From: Balneolaceae bacterium UBA7797
Lineage (GTDB): Bacteria > Bacteroidota > Rhodothermia > Balneolales > Balneolaceae
Assembly (NCBI GenBank): GCA_002480645.1
Contig: DLCN01000019.1
Span: forward strand, 124,001-188,000
Direction: 5' to 3'
DNA length: 64,000 bases
This document shows, piece after piece, positions 27,565 to 35,166 of the stretch. The notes below the pieces were generated by a model. It made no database searches. It was given only the letters and a program-made list of their open reading frames with translations, and was not told the DNA's origin. The stretch's first letter is position 1. Each line of letters starts with the position of its first letter. The translations under genes and the position numbers were made by a program.

Positions 27565-27600
27565 ATCCCTCGCACGATCTTCGTGTGAGGGATTTTTTTT
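27565..27600 (+). terminator. intrinsic terminator after mdh
   Basis: ATCCCTCGCACGA pairs with TCGTGTGAGGGAT in a 13-bp stem (one G-U) around a TCT loop, followed directly by a run of eight T. It is well placed to end the mdh transcript. Confidence 0.92.
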
Positions 27601-27722
27601 GAAAATATTTGCTGAAAGCCATGATCATTACCTAATGATACCCTCTTTCAAAGACGACTTTTTTCAAATCCTTTCCTCAATATCTGATACATTCAGCCCA
27701 TCTGTTAATTCAACATTCCATT

Positions 27723-29570
27723 ATGCGTACCCTATCACGATTTCCCGTCCTTCTTTTACTTGTTCTGGCAACTTTTCAAATAACAGCTACTGCGCAGGAG
27801 GTAGAAGCTCCCGTCATCGAAAACGGACTGGCTCAGATCATCCCGGAATTTGAAAATCCTGAAAACTGGATACGGGAAGACCTGTGGGTAGAAACAGAAT
27901 TTGATTCCGACGGAGATGGCCGCCCCGATCGCATGCATGTGGATGTTACCCGACCCAAAGCCACGGAGAATGGATTAAAGCTGCCCGTTATTTATGAAAG
28001 CAGTCCTTATTATGCTGGTACAGCCGGTATGGTCCCTGAAATGTTCTGGAATGTTCGCCATGAGATCGGCGAATTGGGGACCCATGAAGTGGGCGAAAAT
28101 AAAACAAACCGGGCACACCCCGAAGTAATTCGAAGAGGAGAACGCCCGATCATTTCAAATTCTCAGGTTAAACAATGGGTTCCCCGGGGATACATCGTGG
28201 TACACTCAGAAAATCCCGGAACCGGACTTTCTGATGGAGCTCCTACCGTGGGTGGCGATAACGAATCACTTGCTCCAAAAGCAGTGATCGAATGGCTGAC
28301 CGGTAAACGTAATGGATATACATCCCGGGAGGGAGATGAGAAAATTGACGCCTTCTGGAGTACCGGGAAAGTGGGAATGACCGGAACTTCGTACAATGGA
28401 ACACTTCCGCTCGCAGCCGCAACAACCGGTGTGGATGGGCTCGAAGTGATCATTCCTGTAGCTCCTAATACCTCCTATTACCACTACTATCGCTCAAACG
28501 GATTGGTACGTAGTCCCGGAGGTTATCTTGGTGAAGATATTGACGTACTTTATGACTTCATCCACAGCGGAAAAGAAGATCTTCGTCCTCGTAACAATCT
28601 TAGAGTTCGTGATACCGAAATGGCCAATAACATGGATCGAATCACCGGTGACTATAACGATTTCTGGGCCGGGCGTGATTACATACATGATATGGAAAAT
28701 ATGAAGGCCGCTTTGTTGATGAGTCATGGCTTTAACGACTGGAATGTAATGCCCGAACACAGCTATCGCATTTATAACAAAGCGAAAGAAATGGGGCTTC
28801 ATACACAGATCTATTATCATCAGTTTGGTCATGGAGGTCCACCGCCGGTAGATATGATGAATCGCTGGTTTACCCATTATCTGCATGGCGTCGATAACGG
28901 AATTCAGGACGAAACCGGAGCGTGGATCGTGCGCGAATATGATGATCCTGCTAATCCGACCTATTATCCTGATTACCCGCACCCGGCAGCAGAACCGGTT
29001 ACATTTTATCTAAATACAGGAGCACCTGAAGCCGGATCGCTGACCCTCGCAAAACCTGCCAGCCAACCTAATGAAACACTGGTCGATAATTTCTCTTTTG
29101 ATGGAGAATCGCTGGCTCGTGCTGAGATCACCGAACACCGGTTACTGTATCTAACTCCAATCCTCAAAGACACTGTTCATATTTCCGGCTTGGCAACACT
29201 TAACATCCGATTAGCGAGCAATAAACCAGCTGCCAATTTATCCGTTTGGTTGGTTTCACTGCCTTGGACTGAAGGCCGCAGAAGCCGTATCACAGATAAT
29301 ATCATAACCCGCGGATGGGCCGATCCTCAGAACTACAAGAGTCTCACAGAAAGCGAACCTTTAAAACCCGGCGCATTCTATGAATTGAAATTCGATCTTC
29401 AGCCCGATGACCAGATCATTCCTCCGGGACAACAGATCGGACTGATGATCTTTTCAAGTGATAAAGAATTCACCCTGCATCCCGACCCGGGAACAGAACT
29501 CACTGTTGATCTTGATGGTACCTCCATCACGCTACCGATCGTTGGTGGCAGCAACGCCTTTAAATTTTAA
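27723..29570 (+). CDS. secreted X-Pro dipeptidyl-peptidase-like (S15/CocE) hydrolase
   Basis: 615 residues with a signal peptide ending near TAQE (residue 25). The alpha/beta-hydrolase core contains the Ser nucleophile in GMTGTSYNGTLPLAA, YIVVHSENPGTGLSDGAPTVGG, and HQFGHGGPP, which likely supplies the catalytic His. The C-terminal jelly-roll (about 430-610) is typical of the family, which removes X-Pro dipeptides or hydrolyses related amides and esters. It follows the mdh terminator and has its own start; the acid phosphatase gene begins 43 bases downstream. Its partner at 17352 shares the fold but is clearly a different paralogue. Confidence 0.9.
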   Translation: MRTLSRFPVLLLLVLATFQITATAQEVEAPVIENGLAQIIPEFENPENWIREDLWVETEFDSDGDGRPDRMHVDVTRPKATENGLKLPVIYESSPYYAGTAGMVPEMFWNVRHEIGELGTHEVGENKTNRAHPEVIRRGERPIISNSQVKQWVPRGYIVVHSENPGTGLSDGAPTVGGDNESLAPKAVIEWLTGKRNGYTSREGDEKIDAFWSTGKVGMTGTSYNGTLPLAAATTGVDGLEVIIPVAPNTSYYHYYRSNGLVRSPGGYLGEDIDVLYDFIHSGKEDLRPRNNLRVRDTEMANNMDRITGDYNDFWAGRDYIHDMENMKAALLMSHGFNDWNVMPEHSYRIYNKAKEMGLHTQIYYHQFGHGGPPPVDMMNRWFTHYLHGVDNGIQDETGAWIVREYDDPANPTYYPDYPHPAAEPVTFYLNTGAPEAGSLTLAKPASQPNETLVDNFSFDGESLARAEITEHRLLYLTPILKDTVHISGLATLNIRLASNKPAANLSVWLVSLPWTEGRRSRITDNIITRGWADPQNYKSLTESEPLKPGAFYELKFDLQPDDQIIPPGQQIGLMIFSSDKEFTLHPDPGTELTVDLDGTSITLPIVGGSNAFKF

Positions 29571-29613
29571 CGAGCCTGTTCCGGCTGATCATAGCCCGTA
29601 AACCTCTTTTGAT

Positions 29614-30438
29614 ATGAAATATTTACTCATTCCTGTTACACTCTTGATCATTCATACCGGATGTTCAACTACAAAACCAGTTCATCCAACGTTACAAGCT
29701 ACTCTTTGGGTGCAGAATTCGGTGGAATATGATGCCCTCACGACCATGGCCTATCAATCGGCGGAACAACATCTTAAAGATGCTCTGGAAGATGAGAATT
29801 GGTCGGCTGAATTAACCCAACAAGGGAAAGATATTTCATCCCTTCCACCGGTTATTGTTTTAGATATTGATGAGACCGTTCTTGACAATTCCCCGTTTCA
29901 GGCCAGAATGATCCGGCATAATTCTGATTATGATCCTGTGGCATGGGAAGAATGGGTTGCTGAGGCTCAGGCGGATGCCGTACCCGGAGCAGTCGCATTT
30001 ACACAAAAAGCTGCAGAAATGGGTATCACCGTAATTTATCTTAGTAACCGAACTGCTGATTCCGAAACTGCTACCCGAGAAAACCTTGCAGCCCTTGGAT
30101 TTCCTCTTTCAGGGGCAACCGACGTGGTTTTACTGAAAGGCGAAAAAGAAGACTGGACCTCTGCAAAAACAGCTCGACGTGCTTATGTAGCCAACAATTT
30201 CAGGATACTGATGTTGTTTGGCGATGACTTTAATGACTTCCTTCCGGCAAAGAAGATCACTGAAGCCCGGCGAAATGAACTGCTATCCGAACACAGGTCT
30301 TATTTCGGGGAGCGATGGTTTATTCTTCCAAATCCTGTGTATGGATCCTGGAATGATGCCATGTTTAACTTTGAACGGGGATTAAGCGACGAACAGAAAC
30401 AGGTGCTCATCGAAGAACACCTGCATCCTAAACAGTGA
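29614..30438 (+). CDS. acid phosphatase lipoprotein, e(P4)/class B-like HAD family
   Basis: 274 residues. A lipoprotein signal (LLIIHTGC, Cys17) anchors it in the envelope. The HAD core has the nucleophile motif VLDIDETVLDNSPF (DxDxT), VIYLSNRTAD, and the acidic GDDFNDF motif. It resembles the Haemophilus outer-membrane acid phosphatase e(P4), which releases phosphate from nucleotides such as NMN outside the cell. It is probably an outer-membrane or periplasmic nucleotidase. Its stop abuts the stop of the convergent NYN gene within the palindrome TGATCA. Confidence 0.9.
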   Translation: MKYLLIPVTLLIIHTGCSTTKPVHPTLQATLWVQNSVEYDALTTMAYQSAEQHLKDALEDENWSAELTQQGKDISSLPPVIVLDIDETVLDNSPFQARMIRHNSDYDPVAWEEWVAEAQADAVPGAVAFTQKAAEMGITVIYLSNRTADSETATRENLAALGFPLSGATDVVLLKGEKEDWTSAKTARRAYVANNFRILMLFGDDFNDFLPAKKITEARRNELLSEHRSYFGERWFILPNPVYGSWNDAMFNFERGLSDEQKQVLIEEHLHPKQ

Positions 30439-31254
30439 TCAACCGCCGCTAACGAGAACGATATTTTCAGCTACCAACCCTTTATCGTTCTCGATCACAT
30501 CAAACTCGAAGATCAGATCCCGGCTTGGAAGCTTGGTCATGTCAAGTTCATCCTCAAATTGAGAGATATGAGCAAAAACCGTTTTATACGGAGACAACGG
30601 ATCCCGGGAATCTGTAACCCAGAGTTTATCACTGAATTCTGTTAAAAAGCGCATAAATCCGTAGCCATCCTGTTGCGAGAAGTCGTAACAAACACCTCGC
30701 ACTCTTGAACCAGGCGTTCCCCATTCATACGGTGATTCTACCGGAAGTAAACCCGGGATCAAATACCCTGACACATAAGAATCCACCTGCCGTTTCAGTC
30801 CATAAGAAACATTATCAAAACCTATGAGCTCAACCTTACAGCCACGATCCTGTACCGCATTCACAACGCTGCAATAACTGCCGTTGCTGGTTAGGAGAAT
30901 GATCTTAGCCAGATACTCAGACTGTACCACCATATCCACGGCCATATCCATATCGATGGTTGATTTTTTGATCACTTCCCCCGTTTCGGGATTTGTGTAT
31001 CTCAAAAGGGGTTTTTCTGTGACCCTGAATTCAAAATCACGTAACATATCAGAGAAGCGCTTGGTCTTTTTCCGATAATCGTAATCGTTTTTAAGGCGCT
31101 CTTCCTCAAATGACTGATACACATTCAGCCGGGATGGGAACCCGCCACAGCGGCAGGCAAAATTTCGTAGGGTATCGTATCGTAATCCGTACCCACCATT
31201 CATAGTAACATTAGCAGCATCTACATAGATGCCAATTCTGTAATCTCTGTTCAT
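30439..31254 (-). CDS. NYN (LabA/DUF88-like) nuclease domain with C-terminal cold-shock domain
   Basis: 271 residues. The NYN fold, a PIN-related RNase fold, spans about 5-165: IGIYVDAANV (first Asp), STIDMDMAVDMVV (acidic pair), KIILLTSNGSYCSVVNAVQDRG (the usual Asp of SGDGDF-type loops is replaced by NGS), and VELIGF. A region from about 190 resembles a cold-shock OB fold, with DGYGFMRF for RNP1, VFAHIS for RNP2, and FEFDVIENDKGLVAENIVLV. It probably binds and may cut RNA. It is convergent with the phosphatase and sits 55 bases downstream of the HIT-aroQ-flippase operon. Confidence 0.82.
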   Translation of the reverse strand: MNRDYRIGIYVDAANVTMNGGYGLRYDTLRNFACRCGGFPSRLNVYQSFEEERLKNDYDYRKKTKRFSDMLRDFEFRVTEKPLLRYTNPETGEVIKKSTIDMDMAVDMVVQSEYLAKIILLTSNGSYCSVVNAVQDRGCKVELIGFDNVSYGLKRQVDSYVSGYLIPGLLPVESPYEWGTPGSRVRGVCYDFSQQDGYGFMRFLTEFSDKLWVTDSRDPLSPYKTVFAHISQFEDELDMTKLPSRDLIFEFDVIENDKGLVAENIVLVSGG

Positions 31255-31309
31255 AATAATATCCGGTATACTCTATTAACGTGTTGTGAACTGATCAAAC
31301 TTAACCCAG

Positions 31310-32776
31310 CTATCTTTTCAATAGTCTTGGCCCAAAGTTTATTAAAGTGACAACAATAATTGCTCCTGCAAATAATATTGCAGACAATACAATGTCTGAA
31401 AAAAATTGGTTAGATAAAAAGGGCTTTATAAAAACTACTGCAGCTGTAACCCCAACTACTCCAAACCCTTGCACCAACTTATAGGGTACCTTGTAAGCTT
31501 TTACAGAATAATAATAGATCATAAGAGCCATAGTGAGATAACTAAGTACTGTAGCAGTTGCTGCTCCCATCATACCCATATACGGAATGAGTATCAGGTT
31601 AAAAATGATGGTAATGACTGCACCGGTTAACGTGATCTGTGCCAGCCGTTTAGTACTCTCCGAAATAAATATTCCGGCCGAGAAATTCACATACCAGCCC
31701 TGGAACCAATACGCCATAAGCAGCATCGGTACAATAGACAATCCCATCCAATAATCTTTACCGATCAGATATGCATCCAAAACAGGTATCCGGATCTGAA
31801 CGATCTGCTCTGCGAATAAGGAAACTCCCAGAAATATGATCGCTGCCGCCAGATTGAAGTAATTGAAGACCTCAGCAAAAATTCCCGGTGCATCTTCTTC
31901 ATCTGATTGCCTCATAAAAAACGGTTGCCAGGCCATGCGAAACATTTGTACCAGCAATAACATAAATACCGCCAGTTTGTAATTCGCATTATAGATCCCC
32001 ACAAAATAGGCCGGGTCCTCGGTCATTCCATACACACTCTGAATAGTCTGTGGCGACATCCCACCAAGAAAAAACCGGTCGAGCCCCTCATTGATCACAA
32101 AACCAATACCTGCCGGAATAAACGGTAACCCGAAGGATAGTGCCTTTTTCATGTAGTCCTGATTCCAGCTTCCCTTCCAGAGCTCGAAGGTAACTCCCCA
32201 TATCAGTACGGCTGTTATGGCTGAGGCTGCAAGATTACTCAGGAATACGGCCTCCAGCCCCATGTTCAACCCAAGAATGAGATAGAAATTCAGTCCTAGA
32301 TTTATGAGAATATTCAATGTCCTGAGCGCCGCGAATAGCCATGCTTTTTTGATAAGACGTAATTCAGCAAAGGGTACGATCGAAAGAGTATCAAAGAATA
32401 AGATCCCTAACATCATCCAGTAAATAGATTTTGTTGAAGCATCGAGTGTTAACAAAGGACTGATCACGGGCTCGGCCAGCCAGATTACCCCTAAAAGAAC
32501 AATAGAAGCACCGGTAAGAAAGATCTGAATAGTTTTAAAATATTCGGCGGCTTGCTCTCTGTTTTTGGCATACCTGATGTACGAAGACTCCATGCCCATT
32601 GTAAAAAGCACATTGAACAACGCCAGAGCTGTAAACACAAGCCCGACTACCCCATACTTTTCGGGATCAAAGATCCCCGTGTGAAAAGGAACCAGCAAAT
32701 ACCCTATGAACCGGGCGATCACACTGCTGATCCCGTAAATTATGGTATCGGAAAAAAGCTCTTTTAAAGATCTCAA
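31310..32776 (-). CDS. Wzx/MATE-type polysaccharide flippase
   Basis: 488 residues with about 14 hydrophobic segments and very few charged loops, as in oligosaccharide flippases of the MurJ/Wzx/MATE superfamily. The N-terminus (LKELFSDTIIYGISSVIARFIGYLLVP) matches the class, and LPFIPAGIGFVINEGLDRFFLGG is typical of the Wzx group. It would move a lipid-linked glycan across the inner membrane, for O-antigen, capsule or a similar surface polymer. No glycosyltransferases are nearby. It starts 3 bases after aroQ and is probably cotranscribed with it. Confidence 0.9.
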   Translation of the reverse strand: MRSLKELFSDTIIYGISSVIARFIGYLLVPFHTGIFDPEKYGVVGLVFTALALFNVLFTMGMESSYIRYAKNREQAAEYFKTIQIFLTGASIVLLGVIWLAEPVISPLLTLDASTKSIYWMMLGILFFDTLSIVPFAELRLIKKAWLFAALRTLNILINLGLNFYLILGLNMGLEAVFLSNLAASAITAVLIWGVTFELWKGSWNQDYMKKALSFGLPFIPAGIGFVINEGLDRFFLGGMSPQTIQSVYGMTEDPAYFVGIYNANYKLAVFMLLLVQMFRMAWQPFFMRQSDEEDAPGIFAEVFNYFNLAAAIIFLGVSLFAEQIVQIRIPVLDAYLIGKDYWMGLSIVPMLLMAYWFQGWYVNFSAGIFISESTKRLAQITLTGAVITIIFNLILIPYMGMMGAATATVLSYLTMALMIYYYSVKAYKVPYKLVQGFGVVGVTAAVVFIKPFLSNQFFSDIVLSAILFAGAIIVVTLINFGPRLLKR

Positions 32777-32779
32777 TCG

Positions 32780-33208
32780 TCAGGAAGATAAATGTTCAAC
32801 AGCCTGTATTCCCAAAACATAACTGTGTTTACCAAATCCGGTAATAATTCCATTCACAACTGCGCCGGTCAACGACTGCTCCCTGAATTCTTCCCGCGCA
32901 TGAATGTTTGATATGTGTACTTCAACAGTGGGAATCTTTACTGGTTCCAATGCATCACGCAGAGCAACTGAAGTATGCGTATATGCCGCAAAATTTCCGA
33001 CGATCCCTTCCGTACCATCAGTCATCGCCTGCTGCAAGCGATTTATTAATTCCCCTTCCACGTTACTCTGAAAAAAAGTGAGCTCATGCTCAGAAAAAGA
33101 TTCGGTTAACCAGTTATTGAGCTCCTCCAGTGTGCCGGTACCGTATACACTGGTGTCGCGGGTTCCCAAAAGATTAAGGTTTGGTCCGTTAATTATTAAG
33201 ATCTTCAT
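32780..33208 (-). CDS. aroQ: type II 3-dehydroquinate dehydratase
   Basis: 142 residues, the standard size. It converts 3-dehydroquinate to 3-dehydroshikimate in the shikimate pathway. INGPNLNLLGTRDTSVYG carries the catalytic Tyr/Arg loop, GNFAAYTHTSVALRDAL the substrate-binding Asn/Thr region, and VEVHISNIHAREEFR the catalytic His. Its start overlaps the stop of the HIT gene by 4 bases, so the two are coupled. Another shikimate-pathway gene, aroC, lies apart at 47206. Confidence 0.96.
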   Translation of the reverse strand: MKILIINGPNLNLLGTRDTSVYGTGTLEELNNWLTESFSEHELTFFQSNVEGELINRLQQAMTDGTEGIVGNFAAYTHTSVALRDALEPVKIPTVEVHISNIHAREEFREQSLTGAVVNGIITGFGKHSYVLGIQAVEHLSS

Positions 33209-33603
33209 TCGCTGAAAGCCTCACTGATTATTCCGGCAATCTCTGCCATGCGTTCTTTGGTAACTTCAATTTTATGGCCTAAAGCAACCGGTTGATGTTC
33301 GGTATAGATTGGAATCAGATGTACATGTGCATGCGGCACTTCTAATCCCTCAACAATTACACCCGTTCTTATCGGATTTAATGATCCATCAATGGTGCGG
33401 GCTACTTTTTTTGCAAACGTGATGAGGCCCTGCAACGTCTCTTCATCCAGATCAAAAATATAGTCCACTTCCTTTTTGGGAATAACTAAGGTATGTCCCT
33501 CTGCAATAGGGTTGATATCTAAAAAAGCAAAATAATGCTCGTTCTCGGCAATTTTATAACAGGGAATTTCACCGTTAATTATTTTTGTGAAAATACTGGC
33601 CAT
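33205..33603 (-). CDS. HIT-family nucleotide-binding hydrolase
   Basis: 132 residues. The histidine triad HAHVHLIPI (residues about 95-103) binds the alpha-phosphate of AMP-type nucleotides, and FLDINPIAEGHTLVIPK is a family landmark. Members hydrolyse adenosine 5'-monophosphoramidates or dinucleoside polyphosphates. It is first gene of the minus-strand operon HIT-aroQ-flippase. Confidence 0.94.
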   Translation of the reverse strand: MASIFTKIINGEIPCYKIAENEHYFAFLDINPIAEGHTLVIPKKEVDYIFDLDEETLQGLITFAKKVARTIDGSLNPIRTGVIVEGLEVPHAHVHLIPIYTEHQPVALGHKIEVTKERMAEIAGIISEAFSE

Positions 33604-33676
33604 CGTGTACGTTATTTAAATTAGCTGGTGCTCAGAAGATAGCATCTCACTCATACAATTCCATACACATGAGGAA

Positions 33677-34165
33677 ATGAAACTTACTTACCTACTTCCT
33701 GTACTTTTGTTCACTTTTGGCTCTATACAAAATGCTTTTGCCCAACAGGATATTATTGGCAGAACATCTGAAGAAGAGATCCTGAAAACGCATCGAATAT
33801 TTGACATCTATACCCAGCGATACACTCCTGATTCAACGTCGGTAGCTTATCTGAAAGAACTGGATTCACCTATTCACGTTGTGGTGCTATTTGGCAGCTG
33901 GTGCCATGACAGTAAAAAACATATACCCGAATTCATCAAGGTGATGCAGTTGGCAGAAAACCCTTTACTTACAGCAGAATATATCGGGCAATCCCGCGCT
34001 AAAAGCGACCCGGAAGGTATTTCGGATGAATTACACTTGCAGTATACCCCAACTTTAATTATATATTCGGGTGATATTGAAATCGGAAGGATCGTTGAAG
34101 AACCAACCCGGAGCATGGAAAAAGATTTAGTAGAAATCATTAAATCCGGTGTTGCAGAAGGATGA
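33677..34165 (+). CDS. secreted thioredoxin-like protein with single active-site Cys
   Basis: 162 residues with a signal peptide ending near AFAQ. The thioredoxin fold is seen in HVVVLFGSWCHDSKKHIPEF (one Cys where CxxC is usual), a cis-Pro region QYTPTLIIYSG, and the terminal helix. Because the resolving Cys is missing, it is unlikely to be a classic disulfide reductase; it could be a monothiol enzyme, peroxidase-like protein or chaperone. Likely periplasmic. The gene is transcribed toward tRNA-Lys, 78 bases away. Confidence 0.85.
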   Translation: MKLTYLLPVLLFTFGSIQNAFAQQDIIGRTSEEEILKTHRIFDIYTQRYTPDSTSVAYLKELDSPIHVVVLFGSWCHDSKKHIPEFIKVMQLAENPLLTAEYIGQSRAKSDPEGISDELHLQYTPTLIIYSGDIEIGRIVEEPTRSMEKDLVEIIKSGVAEG

Positions 34166-34198
34166 TGAGAAGTGATGTCACTTTTTTCTCATTTTGAA

Positions 34199-34230
34199 TT
34201 GAAAAGAAGGTAACAAAAGCCTTATCTTTG
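34199..34230 (+). promoter_or_regulatory. promoter of tRNA-Lys, TTG / TAnnTTTG type
   Basis: TTG (34199-34201), a 21-base spacer and TATCTTTG (34223-34230) match the Bacteroidota sigma-70 consensus. The tRNA begins 12 bases downstream, so transcription would start just ahead of the mature 5' end. Confidence 0.7.
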
Positions 34231-34242
34231 GTGTCTGTAACA

Positions 34243-34315
34243 GAACCGGTAGCTCAGTTGGTAGAGCAACTGCCTTTTAAGCCGTGGGTCGTGGGTTCGA
34301 GTCCCACCCGGTTCA
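34243..34315 (+). tRNA. tRNA-Lys (anticodon UUU)
   Basis: 73 bases folding as a cloverleaf: acceptor GAACCGG/CCGGTTC with discriminator A, D stem GCTC/GAGC, anticodon loop CTTTTAA (UUU), and T stem GTGGG/CCCAC with TTCGAGT. The anticodon stem ACTGC/GCCGT has one U-C mismatch (positions 29-41); the other four pairs hold. The CCA end is not encoded. Confidence 0.95.
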
Positions 34316-34361
34316 CGCATATATATCCCCTAAAGAGTTCATATTGACTCTCTCTTGACCA

Positions 34362-34393
34362 ACCCCGTTAGATTGATCTCTGACGGGGTTTTT
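34362..34393 (+). terminator. intrinsic terminator after tRNA-Lys
   Basis: ACCCCGTTA pairs with TGACGGGGT (9 bp, one G-U) around a 10-base loop, followed by TTTTT. It lies 47 bases after the tRNA and just before the stop of the convergent ComEA-like gene. Confidence 0.85.
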
Positions 34394-34398
34394 GGTTT

Positions 34399-34767
34399 CT
34401 ATAAGCTGATGATGGGTCGGATTTTAGCCAGTCTTTTTTCCCCGATCCCTTTAATATTGATCAGTTCCTCCACTTTTTTGAACCCTCCCTGCTCTATTCT
34501 ATAAGCAATGATCCGATCTGAATAGGTTTTCCCTATTCCCGGTAGTAGTTGAAGTGTGGCCAGATCGGTAAATGTTGATATAAGATCATCCTGAATTACA
34601 GGCGGAATTCCCGGCAAATAATCATTAGCGGCCAGCATATTGAAAAAGACTTTGATCCATTCATCCTGGGCTTGACGGGCAAATAATTGCGCAGCATGGA
34701 AAAGCATAATAATACTGAAAAACACACACGCTGATAATCTTTCTGCGGCGTGAGCTTTCATTATCAA
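34399..34767 (-). CDS. secreted ComEA-like helix-hairpin-helix protein
   Basis: 122 residues. An N-terminal hydrophobic segment (residues 12-32, ending ARQAQ) is a signal peptide. The C-terminal half holds a double helix-hairpin-helix: LQLLPGIGKTYSDRIIAYRIEQGGF and VEELINIKGIGEKRLAKIRP. This resembles the ComEA DNA-binding domain, which binds incoming DNA in natural transformation, though the same domain also occurs in unrelated small proteins. DNA-uptake involvement is likely but not proven. The gene is convergent with tRNA-Lys. Confidence 0.85.
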   Translation of the reverse strand: MIMKAHAAERLSACVFFSIIMLFHAAQLFARQAQDEWIKVFFNMLAANDYLPGIPPVIQDDLISTFTDLATLQLLPGIGKTYSDRIIAYRIEQGGFKKVEELINIKGIGEKRLAKIRPIISL

Positions 34768-34822
34768 AATAGTTCAAATTAATGTATTTTGACCCGATCA
34801 TTTGAAACCAGAAGTGTATAAA

Positions 34823-35137
34823 ATGAACCTCGAACTACTGAATCCTTTACGTTGGAACAAAACCATCCTTATAGTATTACTGGCAGGATTTATAGCCATA
34901 TGGTTCAGTTTTATCGATGTTTATAGTATAAGTACCCGTTGGGAATTAAGTAAACAAAAAACAGAACTAGTTCAAAAAACGGAAGAGCTTCATCAAAAGT
35001 CGGAACAACTAAAGGTTAAAATTGAGTCTTTAGAGAACGACCCGGCACTTCTGGAAAAAATAGCGAGGGAACAATACGGGATGAGGAAACCCGGTGAAAC
35101 TGTGTACAAAGTTAAAAGGGAAGGAAAAAAGAACTAA
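34823..35137 (+). CDS. FtsL/DivIC-like septum-formation protein
   Basis: 104 residues from the ATG at 34823; a TTG 21 bases upstream (34802) is also in frame, but the ATG is the better start. One membrane segment spans about residues 14-34, followed by a periplasmic coiled coil (about 35-80; KQKTELVQKTEELHQKSEQL) and the motif DPALLEKIAREQYGMRKPGE typical of the DivIC/FtsB family. It would link the cytokinetic complex to cell-wall synthesis. The ROK kinase begins 30 bases downstream. Confidence 0.85.
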   Translation: MNLELLNPLRWNKTILIVLLAGFIAIWFSFIDVYSISTRWELSKQKTELVQKTEELHQKSEQLKVKIESLENDPALLEKIAREQYGMRKPGETVYKVKREGKKN

Positions 35138-35166
35138 AACCTTCAATAGTAAATACATAAGCATTT

